A stretch of DNA of 64,000 bases from Pseudoalteromonas umbrosa. Its GTDB lineage: Bacteria; Pseudomonadota; Gammaproteobacteria; Enterobacterales; Alteromonadaceae. The notes beneath the pieces are model-generated. The model was not told the origin of the DNA, did no database searches, and saw only the letters and a list, made by a program, of their open reading frames with translations. Positions 1 to 8,624 of the stretch are shown piece by piece (position 1 is the stretch's first letter; each line of letters opens with the position of its first letter). The DNA is taken from assembly GCF_030125375.1 (NCBI RefSeq), contig NZ_JASJUU010000008.1:307384-371383 (forward strand), written 5' to 3'. The position numbers and the translations under genes were made by a program.

Positions 1-151
1 CTTTTTCCTGCTCTTCTTGCATAACTGGATTTAATTGCACCTGCATTACCGTGGGCTTAGACATTTGCAAATTAGCTGAAGCAAACAACATACCCGCTAA
101 CGCGATGTGAAGCAGAAACGACTTGATAATTCCGCTTGTTAACGCATCCAT
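1..151 (-). CDS. tolA: TolA, N-terminal fragment (cut by window edge)
   Basis: TolA is the inner-membrane-anchored periplasmic linker of the Tol-Pal envelope system. Only the first 50 or so codons are present. They start MDALTSGIIKSF, followed by a hydrophobic segment (residues about 10-28) that fits the single N-terminal membrane anchor, then a polar stretch leading towards the expected helical domain. The start codon overlaps the tolR stop by one base (TAATG), so it is translationally coupled. The call rests on position after tolQ and tolR plus the anchor; the diagnostic C-terminal domain is outside the window. Confidence 0.8.
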   Translation of the reverse strand, partial: MDALTSGIIKSFLLHIALAGMLFASANLQMSKPTVMQVQLNPVMQEEQEK

Positions 152-579
152 TAAATATCCTCAAACGATTTAGTCATCAGGCCAACAGAAGGCACACCGG
201 CATTTTTCAAAAAGTCCATAAGTAATAAAACTTCTTGATATGAAACTCGGCCAGAACCTTTAATCATCACTGGTGTATCCGGATTTTGTTGCAACTTTAA
301 TTTAATTACCGCCGCAACTTCAACTGCATCCATTGGCGCTTCAGGGTCGGTACCGACAGACACATAATAACGGCCTTCTGCATCGATACTGGCAATAATC
401 GGCGGTGCATCTTTAGTCTCAACTAAATCAGACTCTTGCATTTGCGGTAAATCCACTTTTACACCATGGGTAATAAGTGGTGCTGTCGCCATAAAAATGA
501 TCAGCAACACAAGCATGACATCAATGTAGGGAACAACATTGATCTCTGCAACCGGTCTTCTTTTTTTAGGCTGATACAT
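151..579 (-). CDS. tolR: TolR, Tol-Pal system ExbD/TolR-family protein
   Basis: 142 residues, the normal TolR length. TolR works with TolQ in the inner membrane to turn proton motive force into movement of TolA during outer-membrane constriction at division. A short cytoplasmic tail (KKRRPVAEINVVPYID) runs into one membrane helix at about residues 17-38, with the conserved ion-coupling Asp in YIDVMLVLLIIFM. A periplasmic ExbD-like domain follows. It overlaps tolQ by 14 bases upstream and tolA by one base downstream, giving a tight tolQRA operon. Confidence 0.93.
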   Translation of the reverse strand: MYQPKKRRPVAEINVVPYIDVMLVLLIIFMATAPLITHGVKVDLPQMQESDLVETKDAPPIIASIDAEGRYYVSVGTDPEAPMDAVEVAAVIKLKLQQNPDTPVMIKGSGRVSYQEVLLLMDFLKNAGVPSVGLMTKSFEDI

Positions 580-1270
580 TGGCTTTTGTCTCCACTAATG
601 TGGCAGCTTGACGATGCAAGATATTTGCAAACTCTTCCATAAAGTTGGCGTAGTTTACTTCAAGCTTTTCAACGTGTTTTGCGAATCGGTTATATGCCAT
701 TACCGCAGGTATCGCTGCAAATAAACCCATCGCTGTTGCAATCAGTGCCTCAGCAATACCTGGCGCGACCATTTGTAGCGTTGCTTGCTGAACATTACCC
801 AAAGCGATAAATGCAGTCATAATACCCCAAACCGTACCGAATAGACCGATGTAAGGACTAATGGAGCCAACAGTAGCTAGAAATGACAAACTAGTTTCTA
901 GTTTTTCTACTTCACGGGATAAAGCAACACGCATAGAACGATGCGTGCCATCTAAAATCATGTTCGCCGAGCCTGTATTATTCTTTTTATGTCTTGCAAA
1001 TTCTTTGAATCCTGCAACGAACAGTGCTTCTAACCCTTTAGAACTCCCTGAGCGAGCAGTGATTTCATTGTATAATTTGCCTAAGTCCATACCTGACCAA
1101 AACTGTTGTTCAAACTTTCGAGCTTCGCTTTGCGCTTCTGCTATCACCGAACGGCGCTGGAATATAATCGCCCATGACGCGATGGACATACCAACGAGTG
1201 TCAACATAACAAGTTGAACCAACACACTGGCTTCTAAAATTAGATCGATGAAATTTAAACCCGATTCCAC
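566..1270 (-). CDS. tolQ: TolQ, Tol-Pal system proton channel subunit
   Basis: 234-residue MotA/TolQ/ExbB-family protein. There is an N-terminal membrane helix (about 12-36), a large cytoplasmic loop, then two helices around 135-190 in the order SISPYIGLFGTVWGIM and GIAEALIATAMGLFAAIPAVMAYN, both typical of TolQ. The start is a GTG preceded by AGGAG at good spacing; no better ATG is nearby. In many gammaproteobacteria ybgC lies just upstream of tolQ, but here the upstream 800 bases hold no such gene, so tolQ starts the operon. Confidence 0.93.
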   Translation of the reverse strand: MESGLNFIDLILEASVLVQLVMLTLVGMSIASWAIIFQRRSVIAEAQSEARKFEQQFWSGMDLGKLYNEITARSGSSKGLEALFVAGFKEFARHKKNNTGSANMILDGTHRSMRVALSREVEKLETSLSFLATVGSISPYIGLFGTVWGIMTAFIALGNVQQATLQMVAPGIAEALIATAMGLFAAIPAVMAYNRFAKHVEKLEVNYANFMEEFANILHRQAATLVETKANVSA

Positions 1271-1764
1271 GTTTTAACACTCCTAATAATATTGTGTACC
1301 CGGCATGGCGCCTTTAAACAGATAGACTTCAAGCACGACAAAAGGTTCAGGTAGTTTAACCACACAAATAAGGCCTTACAACGACAAAGCTATAAAATTA
1401 GCTTAAATGTCGATAAATAACACAATGTCTAAGTTAGCAAGACTTTTATAACCCCATATGTTTGTTTCAGTATTTAAATCATTTTATTTTCCGTTTTCAC
1501 CGGTTAATTAACATTTTTATTCCTAACCATCAGAGCGAGCGTAATTATTTACTCAGACTGCATAAAGTAAGGGATTTATTCACTTTGCACGAATAAATGC
1601 TCAAAACACCATTGGTAATACCAATTAACAACAAATTATCTAATATTCACATTTTGAGTATAAATAGTACAAGTCGAATTAAATCAACCAGATACAGATT
1701 CCCATATCGTCACAATTTACTAATGTAAAAAATGGTAAATAACATTCGGATTAGTTATTTTTAT
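1271..1764. other. AT-rich intergenic region upstream of tolQ
   Basis: About 490 bases with no open frame I would call a gene on either strand. It must hold the minus-strand tolQ promoter. I see no clear operator, repeat or RNA gene here. The ybgC thioesterase gene often found at this point of the tol cluster is absent. Confidence 0.5.
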
Positions 1765-1801
1765 TTGAAAGATATAATTTTTCTAGTTTGATAATAATCC
1801 A

Positions 1802-2000
1802 TAAGATCTCTAATATACACCCTGTACTGAGCGCACTGCTTAACGCAATGCAAAGCCAGTTACCGAGTGATAGAGTTCTGATTTACTCTGTTGCTTTTGA
1901 TGAGAAACTTTTGGATAAAACCTTAACAGACTCATCAGTTCCCTGGATTACTTCCTTCAACTTGTTGTTTTCGCCCGCACATATGTGCGGGCTTTTTTTT
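1802..2000 (+). ncRNA. Candidate small RNA ending at an orphan terminator
   Basis: A strong rho-independent terminator on the plus strand (1973-2000) lies between two minus-strand operons, with no plus-strand gene before it. A possible promoter is TTGAAA at 1765-1770 and GATAAT at 1790-1795 (19-base spacing), giving a transcript of about 200 bases. The only overlapping open frame (TTG at 1788) reads straight through the terminator hairpin, so it is not a credible gene. I could not match the sequence to a known sRNA family. The 5' end is a guess. Confidence 0.4.
1973..2000 (+). terminator. Rho-independent terminator, plus strand
   Basis: An 8-bp perfect stem GCCCGCAC / GTGCGGGC with an ATAT loop, followed by eight T residues. 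There is no T tract on the opposite strand, so it acts on a plus-strand transcript. Confidence 0.85.
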
Positions 2001-2053
2001 GCCTGAAGTTTAAGTTCAGATTGAAGAATTAGTACATTAAGATAAATACCATT

Positions 2054-2080
2054 AAAAAAGCCATCGTGAATACGATGGCT
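2054..2080 (-). terminator. Terminator of the ruvCAB operon
   Basis: Read on the minus strand, GCCATCGT / ACGATGGC forms an 8-bp stem with a 4-base loop followed by six T residues, ten bases after the ruvB stop. Confidence 0.85.
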
Positions 2081-2089
2081 TAATCGACG

Positions 2090-3091
2090 TTATTCTTTAG
2101 AAAGGTCAAAATGTAGGTATGCCCTGTCGGATACTATCCGCCCTCTCGGCGTACGTTGTATAAAGCCTTGTTGAATAAGATAAGGCTCTATTACATCCTC
2201 TATCGTCTCTTTTTCCTCACCAATTGCCGCAGCAAGGTTATCAAGACCCACAGGTCCACCTGTAAACTTCTCTATAATGGCCAGCAAGTACTTTCTGTCC
2301 ATATAATCAAAACCACATTTATCGACATCAACCATATCTAATGCTTGGTTAGCAATGGTTTTATCAACGCTGCCATCTCCTTTTACATCAGCAAAATCAC
2401 GGACACGGCGTAACAAACGGTTTGCGATCCTCGGCGTACCGCGTGCTCTTTTGGCAACTTCACGGGCACCTTCTTCGGTTGTTTCTAAATTTAAAAAATG
2501 TGCAGAGCGGCTGACAATTTGTGACAAGTCATCCACTGAGTAAAACTCAAGCCTTTGCACAATACCAAAACGATCTCTGAGAGGTGAAGTCAACGATCCT
2601 GCTCTGGTGGTCGCACCGACCAATGTAAATGGCGGTAAATCCAACTTAATAGAACGTGCAGCAGGCCCTTCTCCAATCATGATATCTAACTGATAGTCTT
2701 CCATTGCGGGATATAAAATCTCTTCCACTTGCGGGCTAAGACGATGGATCTCATCAATGAATAACACATCACCTTCTTCAAGATTAGTCAACATAGCAGC
2801 CAAATCACCCGCTTTTTCGAGTACAGGGCCTGATGTTGTTTTAATATTCACGCCTAGCTCATTAGCAACAATATTCGCAAGGGTTGTTTTACCTAATCCT
2901 GGCGGGCCAAAAATCAACAAGTGATCCAGCGCCTCTTCACGTGTGCGCGCAGCTTCAATGAAAATCTCCATTTGCTGCTTTACATGAGGTTGACCTGTGT
3001 AGTCACTCAGTAGCTTTGGGCGAATCGCTCTATCAATTTGTTCTTCGTTACCCTGAACTTCGGGTTCGATTAGTCTGTCAGCTTCTATCAT
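2090..3091 (-). CDS. ruvB: RuvB, Holliday junction branch-migration ATPase
   Basis: 333 residues, full length. RuvB is the hexameric AAA+ motor that, with RuvA, drives branch migration of Holliday junctions. Walker A GPPGLGKT is at residues 62-69, Walker B with DEIH near 115, the sensor region ATTRAGSLTSPLRDRFG near 170-186, and the C-terminal winged helix (GFIQRTPRGR) near 310-320. It begins two bases after ruvA ends, in the order ruvC-ruvA-ruvB, so all three are co-transcribed. Confidence 0.98.
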   Translation of the reverse strand: MIEADRLIEPEVQGNEEQIDRAIRPKLLSDYTGQPHVKQQMEIFIEAARTREEALDHLLIFGPPGLGKTTLANIVANELGVNIKTTSGPVLEKAGDLAAMLTNLEEGDVLFIDEIHRLSPQVEEILYPAMEDYQLDIMIGEGPAARSIKLDLPPFTLVGATTRAGSLTSPLRDRFGIVQRLEFYSVDDLSQIVSRSAHFLNLETTEEGAREVAKRARGTPRIANRLLRRVRDFADVKGDGSVDKTIANQALDMVDVDKCGFDYMDRKYLLAIIEKFTGGPVGLDNLAAAIGEEKETIEDVIEPYLIQQGFIQRTPRGRIVSDRAYLHFDLSKE

Positions 3092-3093
3092 AA

Positions 3094-3711
3094 TTACATC
3101 ATAGACCTAAGCGCTTCTTTAATAATGGTTTCAGTATCTAAACCATCGCCTTTTACTGCTTTAACTGCTTTTTGTGCCTGAGCAGCCTTATAGCCCAGGG
3201 CCAGCAGCGCCGCAATGGCATCATCAGCCGGTAAATTACCCACAGTAGGATCGTCCTGTGGCGGGATAACGGCATTATCACTAAATGGCGTAAACAAATC
3301 ATGACCAAAGTCTTTTAACTTGTCTTTCATTTCTAAGACTAGACGCTCCGCAGTTTTTTTGCCCACACCTGGGATTTTCACTAATGTGGATGCATCACCA
3401 TGATTTACACACTGCACAAATTGCTCAGCTGACATACCTGACAAAATAGCGAGCGCGAGTTTAGGGCCTACACCATTTGCTTTAATCAACTCTCTAAATA
3501 AAGCTCGCTCAGTTTTGTTATTAAAACCAAATAATAGCTGTGCGTCTTCACGGACAACAAAGTGTGTGAAAATAGCTGCTGGCTGACCAGCACTTGGCAG
3601 CTCGTAGAAACAAGTCATCGGCATTTGTACTTCATAGCCTACCCCATTTACATCAATGAGAATTTCTGGCGGCTGCTTTTCTAATAAAGTACCACTGAGT
3701 TTACCTATCAT
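3094..3711 (-). CDS. ruvA: RuvA, Holliday junction DNA-binding subunit
   Basis: 205 residues. RuvA tetramers hold the four-way junction square-planar and load RuvB. It opens with MIGKLSGTLLEKQPPEILIDVNGVGYEV (the OB-fold), has the helix-hairpin-helix pair GVGPKLALAIL and IPGVGKKTAERLVLEM in the middle, and ends in a small C-terminal RuvB-binding domain. It lies two bases from both ruvC and ruvB. Confidence 0.98.
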   Translation of the reverse strand: MIGKLSGTLLEKQPPEILIDVNGVGYEVQMPMTCFYELPSAGQPAAIFTHFVVREDAQLLFGFNNKTERALFRELIKANGVGPKLALAILSGMSAEQFVQCVNHGDASTLVKIPGVGKKTAERLVLEMKDKLKDFGHDLFTPFSDNAVIPPQDDPTVGNLPADDAIAALLALGYKAAQAQKAVKAVKGDGLDTETIIKEALRSMM

Positions 3712-3713
3712 AA

Positions 3714-4235
3714 TTATCTTAACCTTCCACGAACTGTCTTTTTAGCATTACCTGCTAAGCGAATTAAGTTTTGTTCAGAGTGTGCATGACAAATTGCAAT
3801 TGCCAATGCATCAGCAGCATCTGCTTGTGGGGTGCCCGGTAATTTTAAAATGCGTTTTACCATTTCTTGCACCTGAGACTTATTTGCTCCACCGGTGCCC
3901 ACCACAGCCTGTTTGATCTGCCTTGCCGAATATTCATGTACAACCACATTTTGCATGGTTGCTGCGACAATGGCGGCACCTCTAGCTTGTCCAAGCTTCA
4001 ATGCTGAGTCTGGGTTATGTGCCATAAATACTTGCTCTATCGCAAAGCTGTCTGGAGAAAACTGCTCTATCAACTGACTAATGCCTTGAAAGATCATTTT
4101 CAATCGAGTCGGAAAATCATGCTCTCCAACTTTAATGCAGCCGCTACCCAAGTATTTAAATTTTGCACCTTGGTGCTCAATAACACCATAACCTGTAAAT
4201 CTCGAACCAGGGTCTATGCCCAAAATAACTGCCAA
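3714..4235 (-). CDS. ruvC: RuvC, Holliday junction resolvase
   Basis: 173 residues. This RNase H-fold endonuclease nicks Holliday junctions symmetrically. The first catalytic Asp is in ILGIDPGSRFTGYG near the N terminus, a Glu in FAIEQVF, and the C-terminal acidic pair in DAADALAIAICH. It is the first gene of ruvCAB. The yebC gene that often lies between aspS and ruvC is absent here; only 111 bases separate the two. Confidence 0.97.
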   Translation of the reverse strand: MAVILGIDPGSRFTGYGVIEHQGAKFKYLGSGCIKVGEHDFPTRLKMIFQGISQLIEQFSPDSFAIEQVFMAHNPDSALKLGQARGAAIVAATMQNVVVHEYSARQIKQAVVGTGGANKSQVQEMVKRILKLPGTPQADAADALAIAICHAHSEQNLIRLAGNAKKTVRGRLR

Positions 4236-4300
4236 GGCACTGCCCTCTTTGCTTTTTTCAACATCATGCCAAAATACTGTATGGATTTCCAGTTGTTAAA

Positions 4301-4330
4301 CAAAAAAGGCGGCTATAAAAGCCGCCTTTT
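4301..4330 (-). terminator. Terminator of aspS
   Basis: On the minus strand AAGGCGGCT / AGCCGCCTT forms a stem followed by a T run, about 20 bases after the aspS stop. The flanking A and T runs could let it work in both directions. Confidence 0.8.
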
Positions 4331-4346
4331 CGAAGTAAGTCAGTGA

Positions 4347-6128
4347 TTACTGCTCTTCACTTTGTTCTTGCTGTGCTTGTACTGCAATTGCAAGCTCAGT
4401 CAGTGCATCCGGGTTTGCAACACTTGGTGCATTCGTCATCAAACAAGACGCTTGAGTTGTTTTAGGGAATGCAATCACGTCACGAATGTTATCTGTACCA
4501 CATAGAAGCATTACTAGACGGTCAAGACCAAACGCTAAACCAGCATGTGGTGGTGTACCATACTTCAATGCATCAAGTAAGAAACCAAACTTATCTTGCT
4601 GCTCTTGCTCTTCAATACCTAAGATTCTGAATGCTGCTTGCTGCATTTCATTATTGTGGATACGAACAGAACCGCCACCGACTTCATAGCCGTTAAGCAC
4701 CATATCGTACGCATCAGAAATCGCCACCGCTGGGTTTGCTTCTAACTCTTGTGCACTGATGTCCTTAGGTGCTGTGAACGGATGGTGTACCGCGTGCAAG
4801 TTACCTTCGTCATCTTCTTCAAACATTGGGAAGTCAACAACCCAAAGTGGCGCCCATTTATTCAGATCAGTGATCTCTCTGTCTAAACCGACTTTCAGAC
4901 GCAGTGCACCCATCGCTTCGTTTACCACGTTGCGCTTGTCTGCACCAAATAGAATGATGTCACCTGTTTGCGCGTTAGTACGCTCTAGTAGTGCACTGAT
5001 CACATCTTCGTTTAGGAATTTAGCGATAGGTGATTGCACACCTTCCATACCTGCGTCACGGTCATTAACCTTCATCCAAGCAAGACCTTTCGCGCCGTAA
5101 ATACCAACAAACTTAGTATACTCGTCGATTTGCTTACGAGATAACTCAGCACCACCTGGTACTGTTAATACTGCAACACGACCTTTTTCATCGTTAGCAG
5201 GACCTGCTAGTACTTTGAACTCTACATCTTTAACAATATCAGCAACGTCGACAAGCTCTAATGGGTTACGTAAGTCAGGCTTGTCTGAACCAAATCGGCG
5301 CATCGCTTCGGCATATGGCATAGTTGGGAACTCACCAAGATCAACGTTCAGCAGCTCTTGCCACATTTCACGGATCATACGCTCAGTTACTTCACGCACT
5401 TGATCAGAACTCATGAATGACGTTTCTAAATCGATTTGAGTGAACTCTGGCTGTCTATCAGCACGTAAATCTTCATCACGGAAGCATTTTACGATTTGAT
5501 AGTAACGGTCGAATCCAGACATCATTAGCAACTGCTTGAACAGCTGTGGTGATTGAGGCAATGCGTAGAAGCTACCTTTGTGTACACGGCTTGGTACTAA
5601 ATAGTCACGCGCACCTTCAGGTGTTGCTTTAGTCAGTACTGGTGTCTCGATGTCTAAGAAATCATTGTTATCTAAGAAACGACGCACGAAGCTTGATGCT
5701 TTTGCACGTAGCTTAATACGATCGCTCATCTCTAAACGGCGAAGGTCTAAATAACGGTACTTTAGACGACGCTCTTCTGAGTTTTGTTGGTTAAAGTCCA
5801 ACGGCAAAGGCTCAGAACGGTTAATGATCTCAAGGCCAGTGCCCAAGATTTCAACTTCACCAGTTGCCATGTCTTTGTTAACTTGGCTGTCAGGTCTTGC
5901 ACGAACACTACCTGTCACTTTCACACAAAACTCTTGACGCAGCGTATTTGCAACGTCCATCAAGCCTTCAACTTCTGGGTCAAAAACAACTTGAACCAAG
6001 CCTTCACGGTCTCTTAAGTCGACGAAAATTAATCCACCTAAGTCACGGCGCTTATTGATCCAACCACATAATTCGACTTCTTGACCTACGTGGTCCTTAT
6101 TTAAATTTCCGCAGTATATAGAGCGCAT
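4347..6128 (-). CDS. aspS: Aspartyl-tRNA synthetase
   Basis: 593 residues, the length of the bacterial-type enzyme that charges tRNA-Asp. An N-terminal OB-fold anticodon-binding domain (about 1-110, GWINKRRDLGGLIFVDLRDR) is followed by a class II core. Motif 2 is seen in KCFRDEDLRADRQPEFTQID near 215-235 and motif 3 in GLAFGLDRLVMLLCG near 530-545. The GAD insertion domain typical of bacteria sits between. The gene is monocistronic, with its own terminator, and divergent from the DUF72 gene. Confidence 0.98.
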   Translation of the reverse strand: MRSIYCGNLNKDHVGQEVELCGWINKRRDLGGLIFVDLRDREGLVQVVFDPEVEGLMDVANTLRQEFCVKVTGSVRARPDSQVNKDMATGEVEILGTGLEIINRSEPLPLDFNQQNSEERRLKYRYLDLRRLEMSDRIKLRAKASSFVRRFLDNNDFLDIETPVLTKATPEGARDYLVPSRVHKGSFYALPQSPQLFKQLLMMSGFDRYYQIVKCFRDEDLRADRQPEFTQIDLETSFMSSDQVREVTERMIREMWQELLNVDLGEFPTMPYAEAMRRFGSDKPDLRNPLELVDVADIVKDVEFKVLAGPANDEKGRVAVLTVPGGAELSRKQIDEYTKFVGIYGAKGLAWMKVNDRDAGMEGVQSPIAKFLNEDVISALLERTNAQTGDIILFGADKRNVVNEAMGALRLKVGLDREITDLNKWAPLWVVDFPMFEEDDEGNLHAVHHPFTAPKDISAQELEANPAVAISDAYDMVLNGYEVGGGSVRIHNNEMQQAAFRILGIEEQEQQDKFGFLLDALKYGTPPHAGLAFGLDRLVMLLCGTDNIRDVIAFPKTTQASCLMTNAPSVANPDALTELAIAVQAQQEQSEEQ

Positions 6129-6323
6129 ATCGTTCCTATTTGCTTAGGCTTGCATGAAAAAGTGCTATCCAGCCTATAGCTATCGTAATTAACAAAAATA
6201 ATCGCCAATTATATAAAACTGGGGGGCTTTGTCATCCTTATAAAGCAAGGAATCTTCGCAAAGTTGATTTTTTTAGGTACTCTCAATTTGTTAAACTCAA
6301 AAAAAACACTAATGAAGAGAACT

Positions 6324-7172
6324 ATGTTGTATTTAGGTTGCCCACAATGGAGCTCATCGCACTGGAAAGGGCGTTTTTTTAGTCAGCACTGTAGTAATGC
6401 CAATATGCTCAGTGAATATGCCACCATGTTTAATAGTGTTGAGGGCAATACAACGTTTTACGCTAACCCAAAACCTGACACTGTTTTACAATGGAAAAAT
6501 GCCGTCTCAGATGACTTTAGGTTTACTTTTAAGCTACCTAAACAAATATCTCATGAATTAGCTTTGCAAAATTGTCACAAAGAGCTAGAAACATGGTTAA
6601 CCCTATTTGCGCCACTATTCGAAAAAATAGCTATGGTCATGCTGCAACTACCTGCGAGTTGTGGACCAGAGCATCTCCCAAGGATGCAAAACTTTGTGGC
6701 TCAATTACCCAGTGAACTTTGTCTAGGTATAGAAGTACGCAACTTAGCATTTTTTCGTAAAGACGATAATGAAAAGCGCTTAAACCAATTTTTAATGAGT
6801 AAAGGTATTAATCGCATCATGATGGATACGCGCCCTTTATTTAGCGAAGCGCCAAGCACACCGGCGATTGAAGATGCACAGCGTAAAAAGCCCCGAGTCC
6901 CTGTCAACGTCATTGCTACCGGGGAGCGACCTATGTTGCGTTTTGTTGGTTGCTCTGCGCTAGAAAATAATCGTCCTTTTTATCAGCCTTGGATCAAAAA
7001 GATCCATGCTTGGCTCGCAGAAGGTAAAGAGCCCATCGTATTTTTTCACACTGCGGACAATTACGACGCGCCGTTGTTAGCGCGGCAATTTATTCAAGAC
7101 TTAGGAGTTGACCACAAGGTGCTGCTGCCTTTCCCTGCGGAAAAACAACCGCAACAACAAACATTATTGTGA
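6324..7172 (+). CDS. DUF72 (YecE-like) protein
   Basis: 282 residues from the chosen ATG (MLYLGCPQWSS), which matches the usual beginning of the family and has AAGAGA just upstream; an ATG four codons earlier is possible. DUF72 proteins have a TIM-barrel-like fold and no firmly established function. Typical features are the early YATMFNSVEGNTTFYANP, the middle LGIEVRNLAFF, and the late PIVFFHTADNYDAPLLAR. It ends 68 bases before the small peptide gene and could be transcribed with it. Confidence 0.85.
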   Translation: MLYLGCPQWSSSHWKGRFFSQHCSNANMLSEYATMFNSVEGNTTFYANPKPDTVLQWKNAVSDDFRFTFKLPKQISHELALQNCHKELETWLTLFAPLFEKIAMVMLQLPASCGPEHLPRMQNFVAQLPSELCLGIEVRNLAFFRKDDNEKRLNQFLMSKGINRIMMDTRPLFSEAPSTPAIEDAQRKKPRVPVNVIATGERPMLRFVGCSALENNRPFYQPWIKKIHAWLAEGKEPIVFFHTADNYDAPLLARQFIQDLGVDHKVLLPFPAEKQPQQQTLL

Positions 7173-7240
7173 AATTTGACAGTGCAAACCTAAGATGGCA
7201 TGTTGAACTTGATTATAATAAAAATAGTGAAGGATTAACC

Positions 7241-7438
7241 ATGCTACTAAAACTACAAAAAAAACGAGTAAAAACTTTATCCTATGACAAAGCCAATTTG
7301 CCTAAAGCGCAAACCCATGATATTGCGGGCGGAAAGTCTGGTGGTAATTCACGCGCCTCGGACTGTTGTCAGGTCATCTTTGCTTTGCCAGGAGGCAACT
7401 CACGTGCCTCAGACTGTTGCACGTTAGAAACGGATTAA
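7241..7438 (+). CDS. Double-glycine leader peptide with duplicated Cys-Cys core (RiPP-like precursor)
   Basis: 65 residues, below usual annotation limits. ATG at 7241 has AAGGA six bases upstream; the longer frame starting at 7169 overlaps the DUF72 stop and is less likely. The N-terminal half is basic (LLKLQKKRVKTLSYDKA, then LPKAQTHDIAGG) and looks like the leaders of natural-product precursors ending in a Gly-Gly cleavage site. The core contains GGNSRASDCC twice, seven residues apart (7340-7369 and 7391-7420). The two coding copies differ at six positions, all third-base and all synonymous, which argues for selection on the peptide. No modifying enzyme or peptidase-transporter gene is adjacent. 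The product is unknown; RiPP or bacteriocin-like precursor is inferred. Confidence 0.7.
   Translation: MLLKLQKKRVKTLSYDKANLPKAQTHDIAGGKSGGNSRASDCCQVIFALPGGNSRASDCCTLETD
7340..7420 (+). repeat. Duplicated 30-base unit inside the small peptide gene
   Basis: Copies at 7340-7369 and 7391-7420 both encode GGNSRASDCC. The six nucleotide differences all fall in third codon positions and change no residue. Confidence 0.85.
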
Positions 7439-7446
7439 TGCTATAT

Positions 7447-7467
7447 GGTGAGTGCCTCGCACTCACC
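7447..7467. terminator. Stem-loop after the small peptide gene
   Basis: A perfect 9-bp stem GGTGAGTGC / GCACTCACC with a CTC loop lies nine bases after the peptide stop. There is no T tract, so it may stabilise the 3' end or be a weak terminator rather than a classical one. Confidence 0.45.
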
Positions 7468-7592
7468 TATAATACAAAGCTACCTAAACGATTTCACTTC
7501 AAATCATTCAGTCATTGTGCTACCAATGATCTAGCATTTATCATAAAGTGCCCCCCTTTCCTTTTGAGCTGTAACGCTCAATTTATATCTGC

Positions 7593-8012
7593 CTATGATT
7601 TTCTCTTCATGCGCCCCGGTTCAAATTCTTCATAGTGTGGGATTTGGGCATTTATTTGATCCCAATTTGCTTTTGAAGCCATAAAATTATGGGATGCAGG
7701 TCGTTCATTAATGTCAGAATCGAGGATCCCGAGTCGGATCCGTAGCTTTTCGGGTAAATCCACATTAGAGCTAAACAAAGGAGATGCACAGTTACGACAA
7801 AAATGTCTCAACCTACCGGGTTTAAATGCGTAAGCATTTACCAACTCTTGGCCTGTAACAATTTTCAACGAGGATGTATCAATAAACCCATTTGTCGCAT
7901 AAGCCGTACCACTTGATTTACGACATAAGGAACAGTGACAATGAATAATATTATCAATAGACCCATTAATCTCTAACTGTACACCCTTGCATAGACAGCT
8001 TGCTTTATACAT
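7593..8012 (-). CDS. GFA / CENP-V family zinc protein
   Basis: 139 residues from the ATG at 8012, chosen because AAGGA is eight bases upstream and the product begins MYKASCLCKGVQ, as the family does. The glutathione-dependent formaldehyde-activating (GFA) fold binds zinc through paired cysteines: CLCKG near the start, CHCSLCRKSSG around 35-45 and CRNCASPLF near 80. Family members are annotated as S-(hydroxymethyl)glutathione synthase-like, but most have no proven activity. It stands alone and is divergent from the YgjP gene. Confidence 0.8.
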   Translation of the reverse strand: MYKASCLCKGVQLEINGSIDNIIHCHCSLCRKSSGTAYATNGFIDTSSLKIVTGQELVNAYAFKPGRLRHFCRNCASPLFSSNVDLPEKLRIRLGILDSDINERPASHNFMASKANWDQINAQIPHYEEFEPGRMKRKS

Positions 8013-8079
8013 TTGCATTATCCTTGCGCTATAATTCTGCGCTAGATTACCTATTAGAAGACAAAAAGCAAAATACAAA

Positions 8080-8592
8080 ATGCAACAATTAAAGTATTTT
8101 CAGCACTATCCCGACAACTTACAAGCACAAATTGCATCTTTGATTAAAGAGCATAAATTACAAAACTATTTTAAAAATAAATATCCTTGTGGCCATCAAC
8201 TGCAAAATCAGCAAGTGCTGTATCAATACTGTACTGATATTAAACAACGCTTTTTGAAAAATACTCCAAGATTAAACAATGTCAGTTTTACCAAACATAC
8301 AGACATGATGAAGGGGACGCTTGGCACACACACTCACAAACAGCATCGCCACGGTCAAAAACTCAAAGCGCGTTACGACATAGCTTTAAACAACCAACTA
8401 AAATATGCGCCCGAAGCCATATTACGTGCACTCATTGTTCACGAATTAGCGCACTTTAAACATGCCGAACATGACAAAGCATTTTATAAACTGTGCTGCA
8501 ACATGGAGCCCGATTATCATCAATTGGAGCTAGATCTACGCCTTTTTATCGTCTTAGATGAGTTAGCACTTAATTTTTATAAATTATCTTAA
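8080..8592 (+). CDS. YgjP-like zinc metallopeptidase
   Basis: 170 residues. The zinc motif HELAHFKHAEH (HExxH) is near residue 120, followed by the family-typical DKAFYKLCCNMEPDYHQLELDLRLF. These match the YgjP/M48-related cytosolic metallopeptidases of gammaproteobacteria. No signal peptide or membrane segment is seen. It is a single-gene unit divergent from the GFA gene and convergent with the M48 lipoprotein gene. The substrate is unknown. Confidence 0.82.
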   Translation: MQQLKYFQHYPDNLQAQIASLIKEHKLQNYFKNKYPCGHQLQNQQVLYQYCTDIKQRFLKNTPRLNNVSFTKHTDMMKGTLGTHTHKQHRHGQKLKARYDIALNNQLKYAPEAILRALIVHELAHFKHAEHDKAFYKLCCNMEPDYHQLELDLRLFIVLDELALNFYKLS

Positions 8593-8624
8593 GCAAAGAA
8601 ATCCTGTGCTAACTCAATGTAGCC

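Noticed and set aside
1788..2006. 72-codon plus-strand open frame from TTG
   Set aside because: It reads through the terminator hairpin and T tract, has no ribosome site and no recognisable protein features; a non-coding RNA fits better.
7366..7635. 89-codon plus-strand frame overlapping the small peptide gene
   Set aside because: It is in another frame from the peptide, spans the hairpin and runs into the opposite GFA gene.
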